Source: Sipunculus nudus (lineage: Eukaryota > Annelida > Sipuncula > Golfingiida > Sipunculidae). Taken from it: 64,000 bases of DNA. The notes beneath the pieces were generated by a model. It did not search any database. It was not told where the DNA came from and worked only from the letters and a program-made list of their open reading frames with translations. Numbering within the stretch: the first letter of the stretch is position 1; every line of letters begins with the position of its first letter. This document shows positions 1 to 12,400 of this stretch, in pieces. The stretch is from NCBI GenBank assembly GCA_026874595.1, contig CM049320.1, positions 19,165,214 through 19,229,213 on the forward strand. The letters are read 5' to 3'. The translations under genes and the position numbers were made by a program.

Positions 1-377
1 TCCATAATCAAACTTTACATAGGATTTCATGGGTTGCATTAATGGTGTATGATGAATGCACATCAATTTGTTTCTACGTTACTTAAAATCATATCTTTGG
101 CAGACAGATGGACAGACAGACGAAAAGACTGAAGGATCCTCATCATTTCTATGTCCACCACCAACAGCGTCTTTGGCAACGGCTTGGGACAAAAATAAGC
201 AAATGATGCTAAATGTCCACTGTGACTTGACCTTGAGAGGTAAGGTAATGGACATAACTAAAACAGTAATTGTTGTACAGCCTGATGAAGACTATGTGTT
301 AGTTCTATTAGAATTAGATGACTTGGCAAGCGTTACAGTCACAGTCTGGTCATACTGAGAGGAAGCTTCTGTAAATG

Positions 378-476
378 TCAGCGGAAAAAGAATGATTTCT
401 TCAGTCCAACTACCATCTCTGGATTCTGCCAATAACCATCCCCTCTACGGTAGTTTTGTGTCACATTATTGTTCAC
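378..476 (-). CDS. Caspase last coding exon (p10 C-terminus)
   Basis: A T-rich acceptor (TTTTCAG) precedes GTGAAC. The 33 codons start VNNNVTQNYRRG and end VVGLKKSFFFR-stop. The aromatic C-terminus (FFFR) corresponds to the KELYF-like end of other caspases, the last strand of p10. It joins in phase 0 to the exon at 1022-1131. No poly(A) signal is obvious in the 377 bases downstream, so the 3' untranslated region may run past the window edge. Confidence 0.85.
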   Translation of the reverse strand: MNNNVTQNYRRGDGYWQNPEMVVGLKKSFFFR

Positions 477-3400
477 CTGAAAAAAAAAATATTTATCAAT
501 TTGTTAAATTTCATAAAACTTTCTAACAGAATTATGTCTGTTACAGATCTTTGAATGAGATAAAGTTGAATTATTTACTGATTAAACAAAACATGATTAC
601 GGGTGAAGCTGCCATCCGTGATTCAGACAAATAATTATTTGCAAATGGTGATCAAATGATGAAACATTTGTCTGCATGTAAATTAAAATGTGATCAAAGC
701 AGTATAATTAATGATAAACTGCAAGATAAGTACAATATTGTATTTCTTAAGATCAGGTGAAACTGGCATAAAGTTAATAACTTGCATGGTGACAAGAACT
801 TTGTGAGAGGGATGTTCTTTTATAAAATGTGTCTGTTTTTTTAAATATTTTGAAATCAAGGGGAAAATAACATTTTCAAAACCTGCAACAAGTATATGTA
901 AGCCATATTTTTGTGGGAATATGTTAAACCAAGTGATAAAATTCCCAGACATTTCTGTTTGCTCAAGTACCAGAGACCCTATCTTAGCATGAAGTTTGTA
1001 AAGATAATTGAGTCAACCTACCATTGTCAACATATCTGCAAGATGCATGTCTGAAGCATGCTCCCTGAAAACTTTATCTATTTCATTGATAAACCAACTT
1101 CCTGTGATAGTGTTCCTGTATGCTGCACAATCTGCAGATAAAATAGAACATTCACCATAAAAAAATTATTATCTTATGACATCGAATCTTAAGGTGCTTA
1201 CCCAAAATACTAAAACAACTGAACTCTTTCCTGTTCAGATTAAGTTTAGATTTTGGACAAATTCTGAGAGTCTTCATATTAACATGAAAGTAAATATCTC
1301 ATTTGGTGTCTATTTCCTCTCTGCAAAATTTTCAAACTACTATATAGAGGGTTTGTTATAGAATCTTCAGAACTGAAAATAAATTTGCAATGTTTCTCCT
1401 ACAAGAGCCTTACAAAAGAAGGGCACCGCAAAGCAGATCATCCCCTCACATGGGGCATAATTGGAATGTGTGTATTACACAGTGTGAAAATGAGGAGGGC
1501 AGCTCTCAGGCCTTGAACTTTGACACTGTGACATGAAACTCAATAGGGTTCTGCATACATGGGTGGTTGAGCCATATGAGCAAGATGAAAGTCTTTTTTT
1601 TTCAAATGGTTTGGCTTAAAATGGGTCTGCAAGCTTCTTCAAGAAGTAGGTCCTGTGGCAGTGACCTTTGACCCTGAAACCTCAAAATCGAGAGGGTTCT
1701 TCATCCATGGGTGGGTGAGTCATATGTGTAAAATGAAAGATTTTGATCAAAAGCTTAGGCTTAAATTTGGTAAACAATCTTTTTTTCAAGAATTGGTTCC
1801 TGTGGCCTTGACCTTTGACCCTGATCCTCAAAACTAATATGGTTCTTCATGCATGGTGGGTCAGCCATATGTGAAAGATGAAAGATTTTGGTCAAACAGT
1901 TTGGCTTAAAATGGGTCCACAAGCTTTTTCCAGAAGTAGGCTCTTGGCTGTGACCTTTGACCCTGTGACCTCAAAATTGACAGGGTTCTTCATCCATGGG
2001 TGGATGAGCTATGTGCAATATGAAAGGTTTTGTCAAATGGTTTGGCTTAACATGGGTCCACAAGCTTTTGCATGAAGTGGGTCCTGTGACCTTGACCTCA
2101 GACCCTGTGACCTCAAAATCAAAAGGATTCTTCATCAAAAGCTGCATCAGCCATGTGCAATATGAAAGGTTTTGTCAAATGGTTTGGCTTAAAATGGGTC
2201 AACAACCTTTTTCAAGAAGTGGGTCCTGTGTCCATGACCTTTGACCCTGTGACCTCAAAATCAATAGGGTTCTGCATCTGTGGGTGAGTGAGTCATATGT
2301 GCTTGATGAAAGGTTTTGGTCAAACAGTTTGGCTTAAAATGGGTCCACAAGCGTTTTTTAAGAAGTGGGTCCTGTGGCCATGACCTTTGACCCCATGACC
2401 TCAAAATCAATATAGTTTTTTATCCATGGGTAGGTGAGCCATATATGCAAGATAAAAGGTTTTGGTTGAATGGTTTGGCTTGAAATCAATCCACAAGCCA
2501 ATACCAGGTGGACAGACAGACGGGTGGTTAGACAGACACACAAACGGAGGTGTTACTATATCTCCTTTGCAACATCATTGCGAGGGGATAATAAGGTAGT
2601 TCTGAGTGCATTCTAGAGTCACCCTAAAAGCCTATGAGGATTAAAGGATAAAATAGCTTAAACCAACATTTCATTTTCCCCCCAACGCCCTATTCTTGAT
2701 AAAACTAGGTCTTACGGTTTCAAAACATGCCACATCTACGGACGGACAGACGGACGGACGACTGACAATGGACCACAACTAGAGCTCAGTTGACTTATAG
2801 TCAGCTGAGCTAATATTAATTGAATTCCATAAAATATGATACCCTGATGTATGAATTCAAGATCTAGACACACAAAGAAAACTTTTCCTGGATCTGGTTT
2901 CTACATAGACAGCAGACTAGGATTTCATGCATAGGTATTACAAAAAATAAACATAATTAACTTTCTAAATTCTTATGTGGTGCGCCCTAACAATACATAA
3001 TATGTTACCCCTACAGCTCCATCTTGGGTAAACTAAATAAAATCCAATCATACTCGCATCAAAATCCAATCCTCCATTTAAGTTTGTCAATGTCCCTGTC
3101 AGATGTCATTTAGGTAGAAAAGATCCTCATTACTGAAGGGAACATGAGTACCCAAAATGGTGCATTTAATGCATTTGCATATCTTTTGACCTGTGACCTA
3201 ATAAAAAATACATGAATTTTGCATGAATTTGCAATTTTCAAAATCAATATCATTTCCTGGTAAGATATCATGGCAACACCACAAAGTAGCCTAGTGACAT
3301 TAAATATGTGTGGATCTTGCCAAAAATAAAATTTGGGCTAGATAATCTATTTGTTAGAAGTTAAAGTGAGTTTCATGAAAATCCATCTAAGCTCAAGTAA

Positions 3401-6400
3401 GTAATCGTGGCAACACTAAAAGTTAATGGACAGATAGATGGGCATTTGTATAACTTTATACTTTCCATCACATGTGAAAACACTTACTTGGCTGAGTTGG
3501 AAAGGCAAACAAATAATGATCAAACTGATGCCTTCTGTCTTGGGAGGTATTAGGAGCTAAACTGTCCACATCTGGAGTTTCATGAGCCACAGATCTCAAT
3601 TCAAATTCTCCAGGGTCATCTTCATCTGTAAAAATAGGTCAAAATATCAAATGACCTATTAAGGAAGTGGTGCTATGGTGTAAAGCTTGAATAACAATGA
3701 TGCCACAATATTTACTAAATTCATATGTGAACTATATATCAGGTCAAGTCAGGTAAACTTGCAGGTGAGTATAGTCCTTCAATATAGGGTTTTTATTATA
3801 TCCAAGTTAGGCTTGTATTTATTTAATTGCTAGGTTCCTATTATCATAACTGCCAGGCACATAACACTTCAAGCATGATTTATCATAAACAGATATCTGA
3901 AAGTTAAATTAGAGTAGCCTAGATTTAATGTTTACTATCTGTGCCTTATAACTTGGAACCTGGCAGAAAAAAAAAATTTAATTTCATCAGTCAGTTCAAC
4001 ACCTTTGAATAACACTCCCTGATGGTAAAGTAGAGTCACGTACTAGTTACTTCCACCAAAATGGTTATGTTTTTACCGTCATTGGTTTGTTTGTTTGTCA
4101 GTCTGTAATTTTGTTGGCAACTTTACTTGAAATATTATGAATGGATTTTGATTAAGTTTTCAGGATAGCTTGGCAATGATGTAAGGAAGAATTAATTAAA
4201 TTTTTGATGTGATCCATGTCACCATGTGGATCGAGGATTTTTTAAAAGAAAATGCTTCATTTCTGACAATGCCACATGGGGGTCATGAGCTGCCTAAGTG
4301 GTGCTAAGTGTCAGTATGCTATATTTTCCTGCAGTGTTTATCAATAATTCTGACTGTACCATATGGCAGTAATGAGCAACCTTGGCAGAGGTCTGTCCTC
4401 TCTGAGTGCTCTTCTAAATGTTGATTATATCATAATTTTATCAGAGAAAGAATTCTAAAGTAAAAGTTTACTTACCTCCTTGGCAGGCTTGGATAATGAA
4501 AATTTTGGGCTTATCTGCAAGGTGTTTAACTTTGTGAGCAGCAAAGGTGCTTTCAATCTGGTCACGGATGCAAAATTTGAAACCATCTTTCGTACAAATA
4601 TAAGGCTTGTTGTTTTCTGTTCCACCATGGGACATAAGAATAACAAAAATACTTTGGGTTTCTGGTTTATTTGCCATCTTTGCAAAATCCTGAAGTCTTT
4701 TTATTAAATCCTGCAAGAACAAATATCCTATTAGTCACTCCTGCCTGGAGTTCATTTAATGTACTTTCAAAAAATGCAATTTGGGCTGAGTACCAATGTT
4801 CAGATTTCATAACCTACCCACAATGTGAAAAAAAATAAGTGAAACGAGTTAACAGAATAAGTTTGCAGTCAAGAAAACAAATATATCTCTCCCCTCCCCA
4901 TGGGCCTTCCTTCCGCAAATTTTATGAAAAACAGTGTCTCCCCTCAACAATGACTCTCCATGATCAATCTGAGGAAAAAAACATGCACTACTTCCTATGT
5001 TAGTTAAGACAAGTGACCCATGGGTCATGACGCTCAGCTGACTGGGAAGAGATTCACAAAAGGAAATTTTATCATCAGAATGGTAGATACCCATTTAACT
5101 GAAGCATCAAACAGATTAACCAACAGGCCAAGATTTAGTCTGTATTTATATATCTGAAAAATAGAGAAAAAATGTGTAAACTTTAAAAACTAGAATACGG
5201 GTAGCCGACAAGTGACTACTTGTATCTGCCAAAATCAGAGTGAAGTGAGGCATGGATTGAGTGGCAAGGGGAAACAGAGTGAGGTATGTTGCATATTAGC
5301 ATGGATGTCTGCAGCCTAAATGTGTATGTTGGTTGTGCAACCTACCACAAATCCAGAAAGCTGTCCAAGTTGTATACATATGCAAAATTTTAGGCAGAAA
5401 AGTCAAACCACTACATGGATAGGAGTGATTTTAGCCCACGGCAGACAAACAGACGCTGTGCAAAAATGGTTGCAGTTTTGTGTATGATAAAGACCTATAT
5501 GAGATCTAAACACAAGCACAATTTTGGCCCAATCGGTCAAATGGTTCCTGAGATATTAGCTTGGATGTGTGCAGCGTTAACTAGAATGTAGGTGGCGCCA
5601 CCTGTCATAAAATCAAGAAAGCTATCCAGGATGTATAAACCTGCAAAATTTTAGGCAGTTATGTCAAACCACTACAGAGAAATGAGTGATTTTAGGCCAC
5701 GGCAGACCAACAGACAGACGCTGTGCAAAATGTGCAAAAATGGTTGCTGGTGGCCCCTCCAGTTTTGTGTATGATAAAGACCTATGTGAGATCTATATAC
5801 ATGCAAAATTTTGGCCCAATCGTTCAAACGGTTCCCGAGATATGAGCTTGGATGCCTGCAGCATAAACTAGAATAAAGGTGGCGCCACCTGTCATAAAAT
5901 CAAGAAAGCTATCCAGGATGTATAAAACTGCAAAATTTTAGGCAGATATGTCAAACCACTGCCAAGATGTGAGTGACTTTATTGCATGGCAGACAAACAG
6001 ACAGACACTGTGCAAAAATGGTTGCAGGTGGTGCCACCAGTTTTGTGTATGATAAAGAGCTATGTTAGATCTATACAGATGCAAAATTTTGGCCCGATCA
6101 GTCAAACGGTTCCTGAGATATGAGCTTGGATGTCATCAGCGTGAACGTGAATGTAGGTGGTGCCACCTGTCATAAAATCAAGAAAGCTATCCAGGATGTA
6201 TAAAACTGCAAAATTTTAGGCAGATATGTCAAACCACTGCCAAGATGTGAGTGACTTTATTGCATGGCAGACAAACAGACAGACGCTGTGCAAAAATGGT
6301 TGCAGGTGGCGCCACCAGTTTAGCGTATGATAAAGAGCTATGTTAGATCTATATACATGCAAAATTTTGGCCAGATCGGTCAAACGGTTCCCGAAATATG

Positions 6401-9400
6401 AGCTTGGATGTCATCAGCATGAATGAGAATGTAGGTGGCGCCACCTGTCATAAAATCAAGAAAGCTATCCAGGATGTATACCCATGCCGAATTTCAGGTG
6501 AATTAGTCAATTCACTGCAGAGATATGAGTGATTTAAACCAAAGGCAGATGAACAGATGGACACTGTGCAAACATGGTTACAGGTGGCGCCACCATTTTT
6601 TGTGTATGTTATAGAGCTATCCAAGGGCTACATTAGTATAAATTTTATTTCCTGATCAGTCAAACGGTTCCCGAGATATGAGCTTGGAAAGCTGATAAAA
6701 TCAAGTCCCAGAGGAGCTTTCTGGAAACGAACGCGGAGGAACCCGGTCAAAAACATAGTATCCACAAAACTTAGTTTTGGAGGGTACAAAAATACAGGTG
6801 GCTCCACCAGTCTGCAGAAACTAGTAAAAACACTTACAAACATCAATATCCATGCAAAGAATCATGGTGATCTCCCCATTAGTTGTTCAGATACTTCAGC
6901 TTTTGTATCAATTTGTCAATTATTCTGAGGGATACTTCGGAGTCCTATAGCTTGAAGGATATGGGTAACAGAGACCTAATTTTAAGTTTTCATGGGCCTT
7001 CTTGCATGACAAGAATGAAGATTCTAGGTCCAGTTGTTGCGATTTGTACCCTGTTTACAGATAACCACATCTTTAAAGGTATCAAAAAAAGAGAAAAAAA
7101 ATCGGAAAAAAATTGAAAAAAAAAGAGAGTTGGCGCACCCAGTCTGCAGAAACTGATGGAACAGGTCATGATCAATATGTATGCCGAAAATCATGACCAT
7201 CAGTGTTGTAGTTATTGAGATACTGCAGTTTTTGTATCAAATTTTCCATTATTCTGGGGGGTAATTTGGAGCCATACAGCTTAAAGAATATGGGTAACAG
7301 AGACCTAATTTCAGGTTTCCATGGAGACTTTTCATGGGTCTCCCTGTGTGTCAAGAATGAAGATTCTAGGTCCAGTTTTAATGATTTGTGCCCTGTTAAC
7401 AGATGTTCATAACTTTAAAGGTCTCAAAAATAGAGAAAAAATTCGTAAAAAAACCCGAACAAATACAGGTGGTGCCACCAGTCTGCAGAAACTGATGAAA
7501 CACTCCATGATCAATTTCCATGAAAACAATTATGGTGATTTCTGCATTAGTTGTTCAGATACTTCAGCTTTTGTATCAAATTTTTCATTATTCTGAGCTG
7601 TACTTTGGAGTGCCATAGCTCAAAGGATATGGGTAACAGAGACCTAATTTCAAGTGTCCATGGAGACTTATCATGGGTCTCCCTGTGTGTCAACAATGAA
7701 GATTCTAGGTCCAGTCCTTACGATTTGTACCCTGTTGACAGATAACTACATCCTGAAAGGTCTCGAAAATAGAGAGAAAAAAATTGTGAAAATTTGAAAA
7801 AATACAGGTGGCACCACCATTCTGCAGGTACTGATGAAACACCTCTTGATCAATATGTATGCCAAAAATCATGACCATCAGTGTTGTAGTTATTGAGATG
7901 TTGCAGTTTGTTTTTATCAAATTTTCCATTATTCTGGGGGGTTATTGGGAGCCCCCCATAGCTCAAAGGATATGGGTAACAGAGACCTTATTTCAGGTTT
8001 CCATGCAAACTTTTGATGGACCTCTCAGTGTGTTAAGAATGAAGATTCTAGGTCCAGTCTTTATGATTTGTGCCCTGTTAACAGCTGTTCACATTTTAAA
8101 ATTCGTAAAAAATCGAAAAATTCAGGTGGCGCCACCAGTCTGCAGGAAGTGATGGAACATCTCATGATCAATACGTATGCCAAAAATCATGACCATCAGT
8201 CAAGTAGTTAATGAGATATTGAAGTTTTTGTATGAAATTTTTTACTTTTCTGGGGGGTACTTTGGGGCCCCATAGCTCGAAGGATATGGGTAACAGAGAT
8301 CTAATTTCTGGTTTCCACGGAGACTTTTAATAGGTTTCTCAGTGTGTCGAGAATGAAGATTCTAGGTCCAGCGGTTACGATTTGTGCCACGTTAACAGAT
8401 GACAGCATCTTTAAACGTCTCAAAAATAGAGGAAAAAATTGTAAAAAAATCGAAAAATACAGGTGGCGCCACCAGTCTGCAGGAACTTATGGAACATCTC
8501 ATGATCAATATGTATGCCAAAAATCATGACCATCAGTGTTGCAGTTATTGAGATATTGAAGTTTTTGTATGAAATTTTTTACCAATCTGGGGGGTACTTT
8601 GGGGCCCCATAGCTCGAAGGATATGGGTAACAGAGACCTAATTTCTGGTTTCCAAGGAGATTTTTCATGGACCTCTCAGTGTATCAAGAATTAAGATTCT
8701 AGGTCTAGGCTTTACGATTTGTGCCTTGTTAACAGATGTTAACATTTTTAAAGGTCTCAAAATAGAGAAAAAAATTTGTAAAAAATCGAAAAATACAGGT
8801 GGCGCCACCAGTCTGCAGAAAATGATGGAACATCTCATGATCAATTTGTATGCCAAAAATCATGACCATCAGTCAAGTAGTTAATGAGATATTGAAGTTT
8901 TTGTATGAAATTTTTGACTTTTCTGGGGGGTACTTTGGGGCCCCATAGCTCGAAGGATATGGGTAACAGAGACCTAATTTCTGGTTTCCAAGGAGATTTT
9001 TCATGGACCTCTCAGTGTATCAAGAATTAAGATTCTAGGTCTAGGCTTTACGATTTGTGCCTTGTTAACAGATGTTAACATTTTTAAAGGTCTCAAAAAT
9101 AGAGAAAAAAATTTGTAAAAAATCGAAAAATACAGGTGGCGCCACCAGTCTGCAGAAAATGATGGAACATCTCATGATCAATTTGTATGCCAAAAATCAT
9201 GACCATCAGTCAAGTAGTTAATGAGATATTGAAGTTTTTGTATGAAATTTTTGACTTTTCTAGGGGGTACTTTGGGGCCCCATAGCTCGAAGGATATGGG
9301 TAACAGAGACCTAATTTCTGGTTTCCAAGGAGATTTTTCATGGACCTCTCAGAATCCCAAGTTACAAGGTTCTAGGTTCAGCGGTTACGATTTGTGCCTG

Positions 9401-12400
9401 GTTAACGGACGGACAGACGGACAGACGGACAGACGGACAAAGAGTGATCGCTAAAGCTCAGATGACTTTCAGTCAGCTGAGCTAAAAAATCATACATTTT
9501 GACAGATTAAACCTGTGAAGGTCAAGGTGACATTTACATCCTGATAAATCAGCCAGAGGGCTGACAAGACACAAATTAAAAATTATTCCTTTTTATATCA
9601 CTGATGAGTAATCCTAAAACTCCACTAGAAAGAATCTTGTTATATAAAGTCTTCCACTAAACAGCAGAAATGGCCAAAAGAGATGTACAACAAATGAGAA
9701 TTTATAAGCAATATTTTGATAAATAGATCAGCAGTGATGACCTATGACTTATAAGAAATGTTTGCACATTTCTGTTGATCATCGGTGACTAATGAGAGAG
9801 GTTAATTGTGATAAGTCACAGATGGGTCATTTTAGTTGTCTCCTTCATTACGAAGCATGGAAGATTGAGAGGAAGAAGATCAAGCAAATTCAAGGACTTT
9901 ATGTCCTTTGCTAGCAACAACTGTTGGTGATTAGTGACACTAAATGTGCTGATTCATCATATCAACAATGAAAGATTCTATTGTATTATTTTCTTATCAG
10001 ACAGACACACCAAAACAAAATGCCATCCAAGGTATGCATGAGAGCAATCATCAACCCAATTTTTAATAAAATCATATAATATTTAAGAAAGTTATCGTAC
10101 AAAACAAAAACCTGATGAATGGACAGACAGAGGGGCAGACAGAGGAACAGACAGACAGAAAAACCCAAATCGATGTCCCCATTCCAGGAAGCCGGGGACA
10201 AAAACCCCTTTTAAAGCTGCACTTTGTTTTCTGAAGACAGTATGCTTCATTCCAAATAATAATTGTTAGTCTGGGTTTGTGCAAACTCTGTATTTATAGG
10301 CATGGAAATATTTGAATGAGATATAGTTATGCCAGTCTTATTTCAAGTTCCCATGGAAACTAACAGTTCTGTTCTGCAATCTTTAACAGAACAGAGCAGG
10401 TTTCCATGTGCTCCAAATCATATTTTTGCTCATGTACAGAGCAAAAAATCGGCCACAATGACCTGATTTTGGTTCAAATGAGACCTTATAATGTATTTAT
10501 CAGTGTTGATTCAACAGGCAATTAAAATAACAGCAGAAAAAAACCATAGCTTTATATAACAGGTTATTTTAAAGTAAGCAGAGCTTAATATGAGTCATTA
10601 TTAACTTAATTTTTCTGATGCTGAGTAAATGTTGGATTAACTTATGTTAAATATACATACTTAAACATACAGGTATTGTGTAATATGAAATTTAAGATAC
10701 TCACTGCATGAGACAAATCCTCAAAATATTTTACTCGGTAACCTAGAAAATGGAGAAGGTCACAAACAGTTTTCTCATCAACTCTTGCCCCTTCCCTGGG
10801 TAACACATCTCCTTCTGTTGTGCAGACTCTTGTGTAATTAAAAATGATTGCTCTACGGGTTCCTTCCATGGAATAGCACTGAAAAACATGGAATTTTATT
10901 TCTAATCAACCATACAATCTTAGAAGAAATGTTCATACTGTACAACAACAGGCATAATTACATTCTGTTTATGATTTTAGATTTGTTGTATCACGATTCT
11001 TTCTCATCTAATGGTATAAGGGACTGAAAAGAAAATCACATTCCATGTATTCCTAAATTAGAAACCAAATGTTTACCTCTTTAACTTACAAAAAGTACAC
11101 CCCTTACACAGTGATTCTATAATGTAACATAACATAGCTACCCTAGCACTCCTCTTTCACTTTAGAGGACTAACCCACTATTCATCCTATTGCAACAATG
11201 GTACAGCCTTTTTTAATTATCATGTACAGCTCAAGAAGTTGCAGTACAGTGTGTTTAAGCTTTATATTAAAAAAAAAAACTCAATAATATAATTTTTTGT
11301 TTTATCAGTGGGAGAAATCTTGAAAGCTTATAAATACTTCTTACTTTTTGGTTTTGATATTAATCTGAATTTCAGCACATTAATTCTGCTATATTTCTTC
11401 TTCTAATTTGTAAACTAATTGCCATATGTCAAAAGGGTTGAAAATATAAACAGAGCTTAATGTAACCTGTGACCCTCAATTCAGATGTTCTACCAGCTTC
11501 ACCATTAAAGCAAGCTTCACTAACAAGGCCAAGAGGAATGCTTGCAGTGTGCAAAGTTACATTCACCCCCATCTCGGGGAATGTCCTGCCCTGGAACATG
11601 AGAATCTATCTAATGGGCACACATTACTATAGCACTATACCAGATCACCAATTCCCTGGATCCCACTGCTGCCACCATTTGAAACGAGTGAAAATCAAAA
11701 TAGGGTCGAATGGGGATTTAAATCAGTAACCTGTGATACACAAGTCAGATGTTGTACCAGCTTCCATAATACAGCAAGCTACCCTAGCAAGGCCAGTAGA
11801 ATTACGTTAGTGTGCTTGGATACATTCTGTTGACTTACAGTGTTTGCATCCCGTGTTCTGCTGTGTTGTTGGTGCTGGTGTTGCCTCTCCCGTGGCTCAT
11901 CACCTGTCTGTGGATTCATCACAGCATTACCTCTTTGTGAAACTATACTACCAGCTGAAAAAAAATAAGTAACCCATGAATCATAAGCGTCAGCTGAAGA
12001 GATTCATTGACTAAATAGAGGAAGGAAGATAATTAAAAAATGTTTCAATGATTTCAACAAATAGCACTGGGTTTAAGCACACTTTGTATCAGTGGTTGTT
12101 ACGAAGATGATACATTGGAGATACTAAACTAACAGAATTGACACCAAACTTCATCACATGTGGCATGTGAATGATAATGTCTTGGTGAAAATGATTTTTT
12201 TTTATCAATATAACACTAGAATAACCCAACAGTGAGCTTATTTTGTATTAGATTTCACAAAAAATATTGAGACATCCAACTGAAAAATTCCATAATAGCA
12301 CCAATAGGCATGTCCTGGTAAACAATGGCAAAGAACCAAAGAAGCAGAACAGAGCCGAATAAAAAACCACCTACTATGGTTATTAAAGGATACACTGGAT

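Larger units (their letters stand above)
5009..9486 (+). mobile_element. Pearl/Helentron-like non-autonomous element, copy 1
   Basis: The 5' end is ACAAGTGACCCATGGGTCAT followed by GACGCTCAGCTGACTGGG. The 5' core (about 5300-6720) is a tandem repeat of about 280 bp, each half marked by GGTGGCGCCACC or a variant. The 3' core (about 6790-9400) is a tandem 336-bp unit. Then comes a (GACGGACA)n run at 9407-9440 and a terminal hairpin at 9455-9483, followed by AAAAA. Tandem core, short microsatellite and 3' hairpin without coding sequence is the layout described for bivalve pearl elements and Helentron-derived elements; that family assignment is inference. No long open frame other than repeat read-through. 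Confidence 0.75.

Noticed and set aside
5009-9486. CRISPR-like array because of regular palindromic repeats
   Set aside because: Units are hundreds of bases long, spacers are themselves repeated, and the context is an animal genome with introns.
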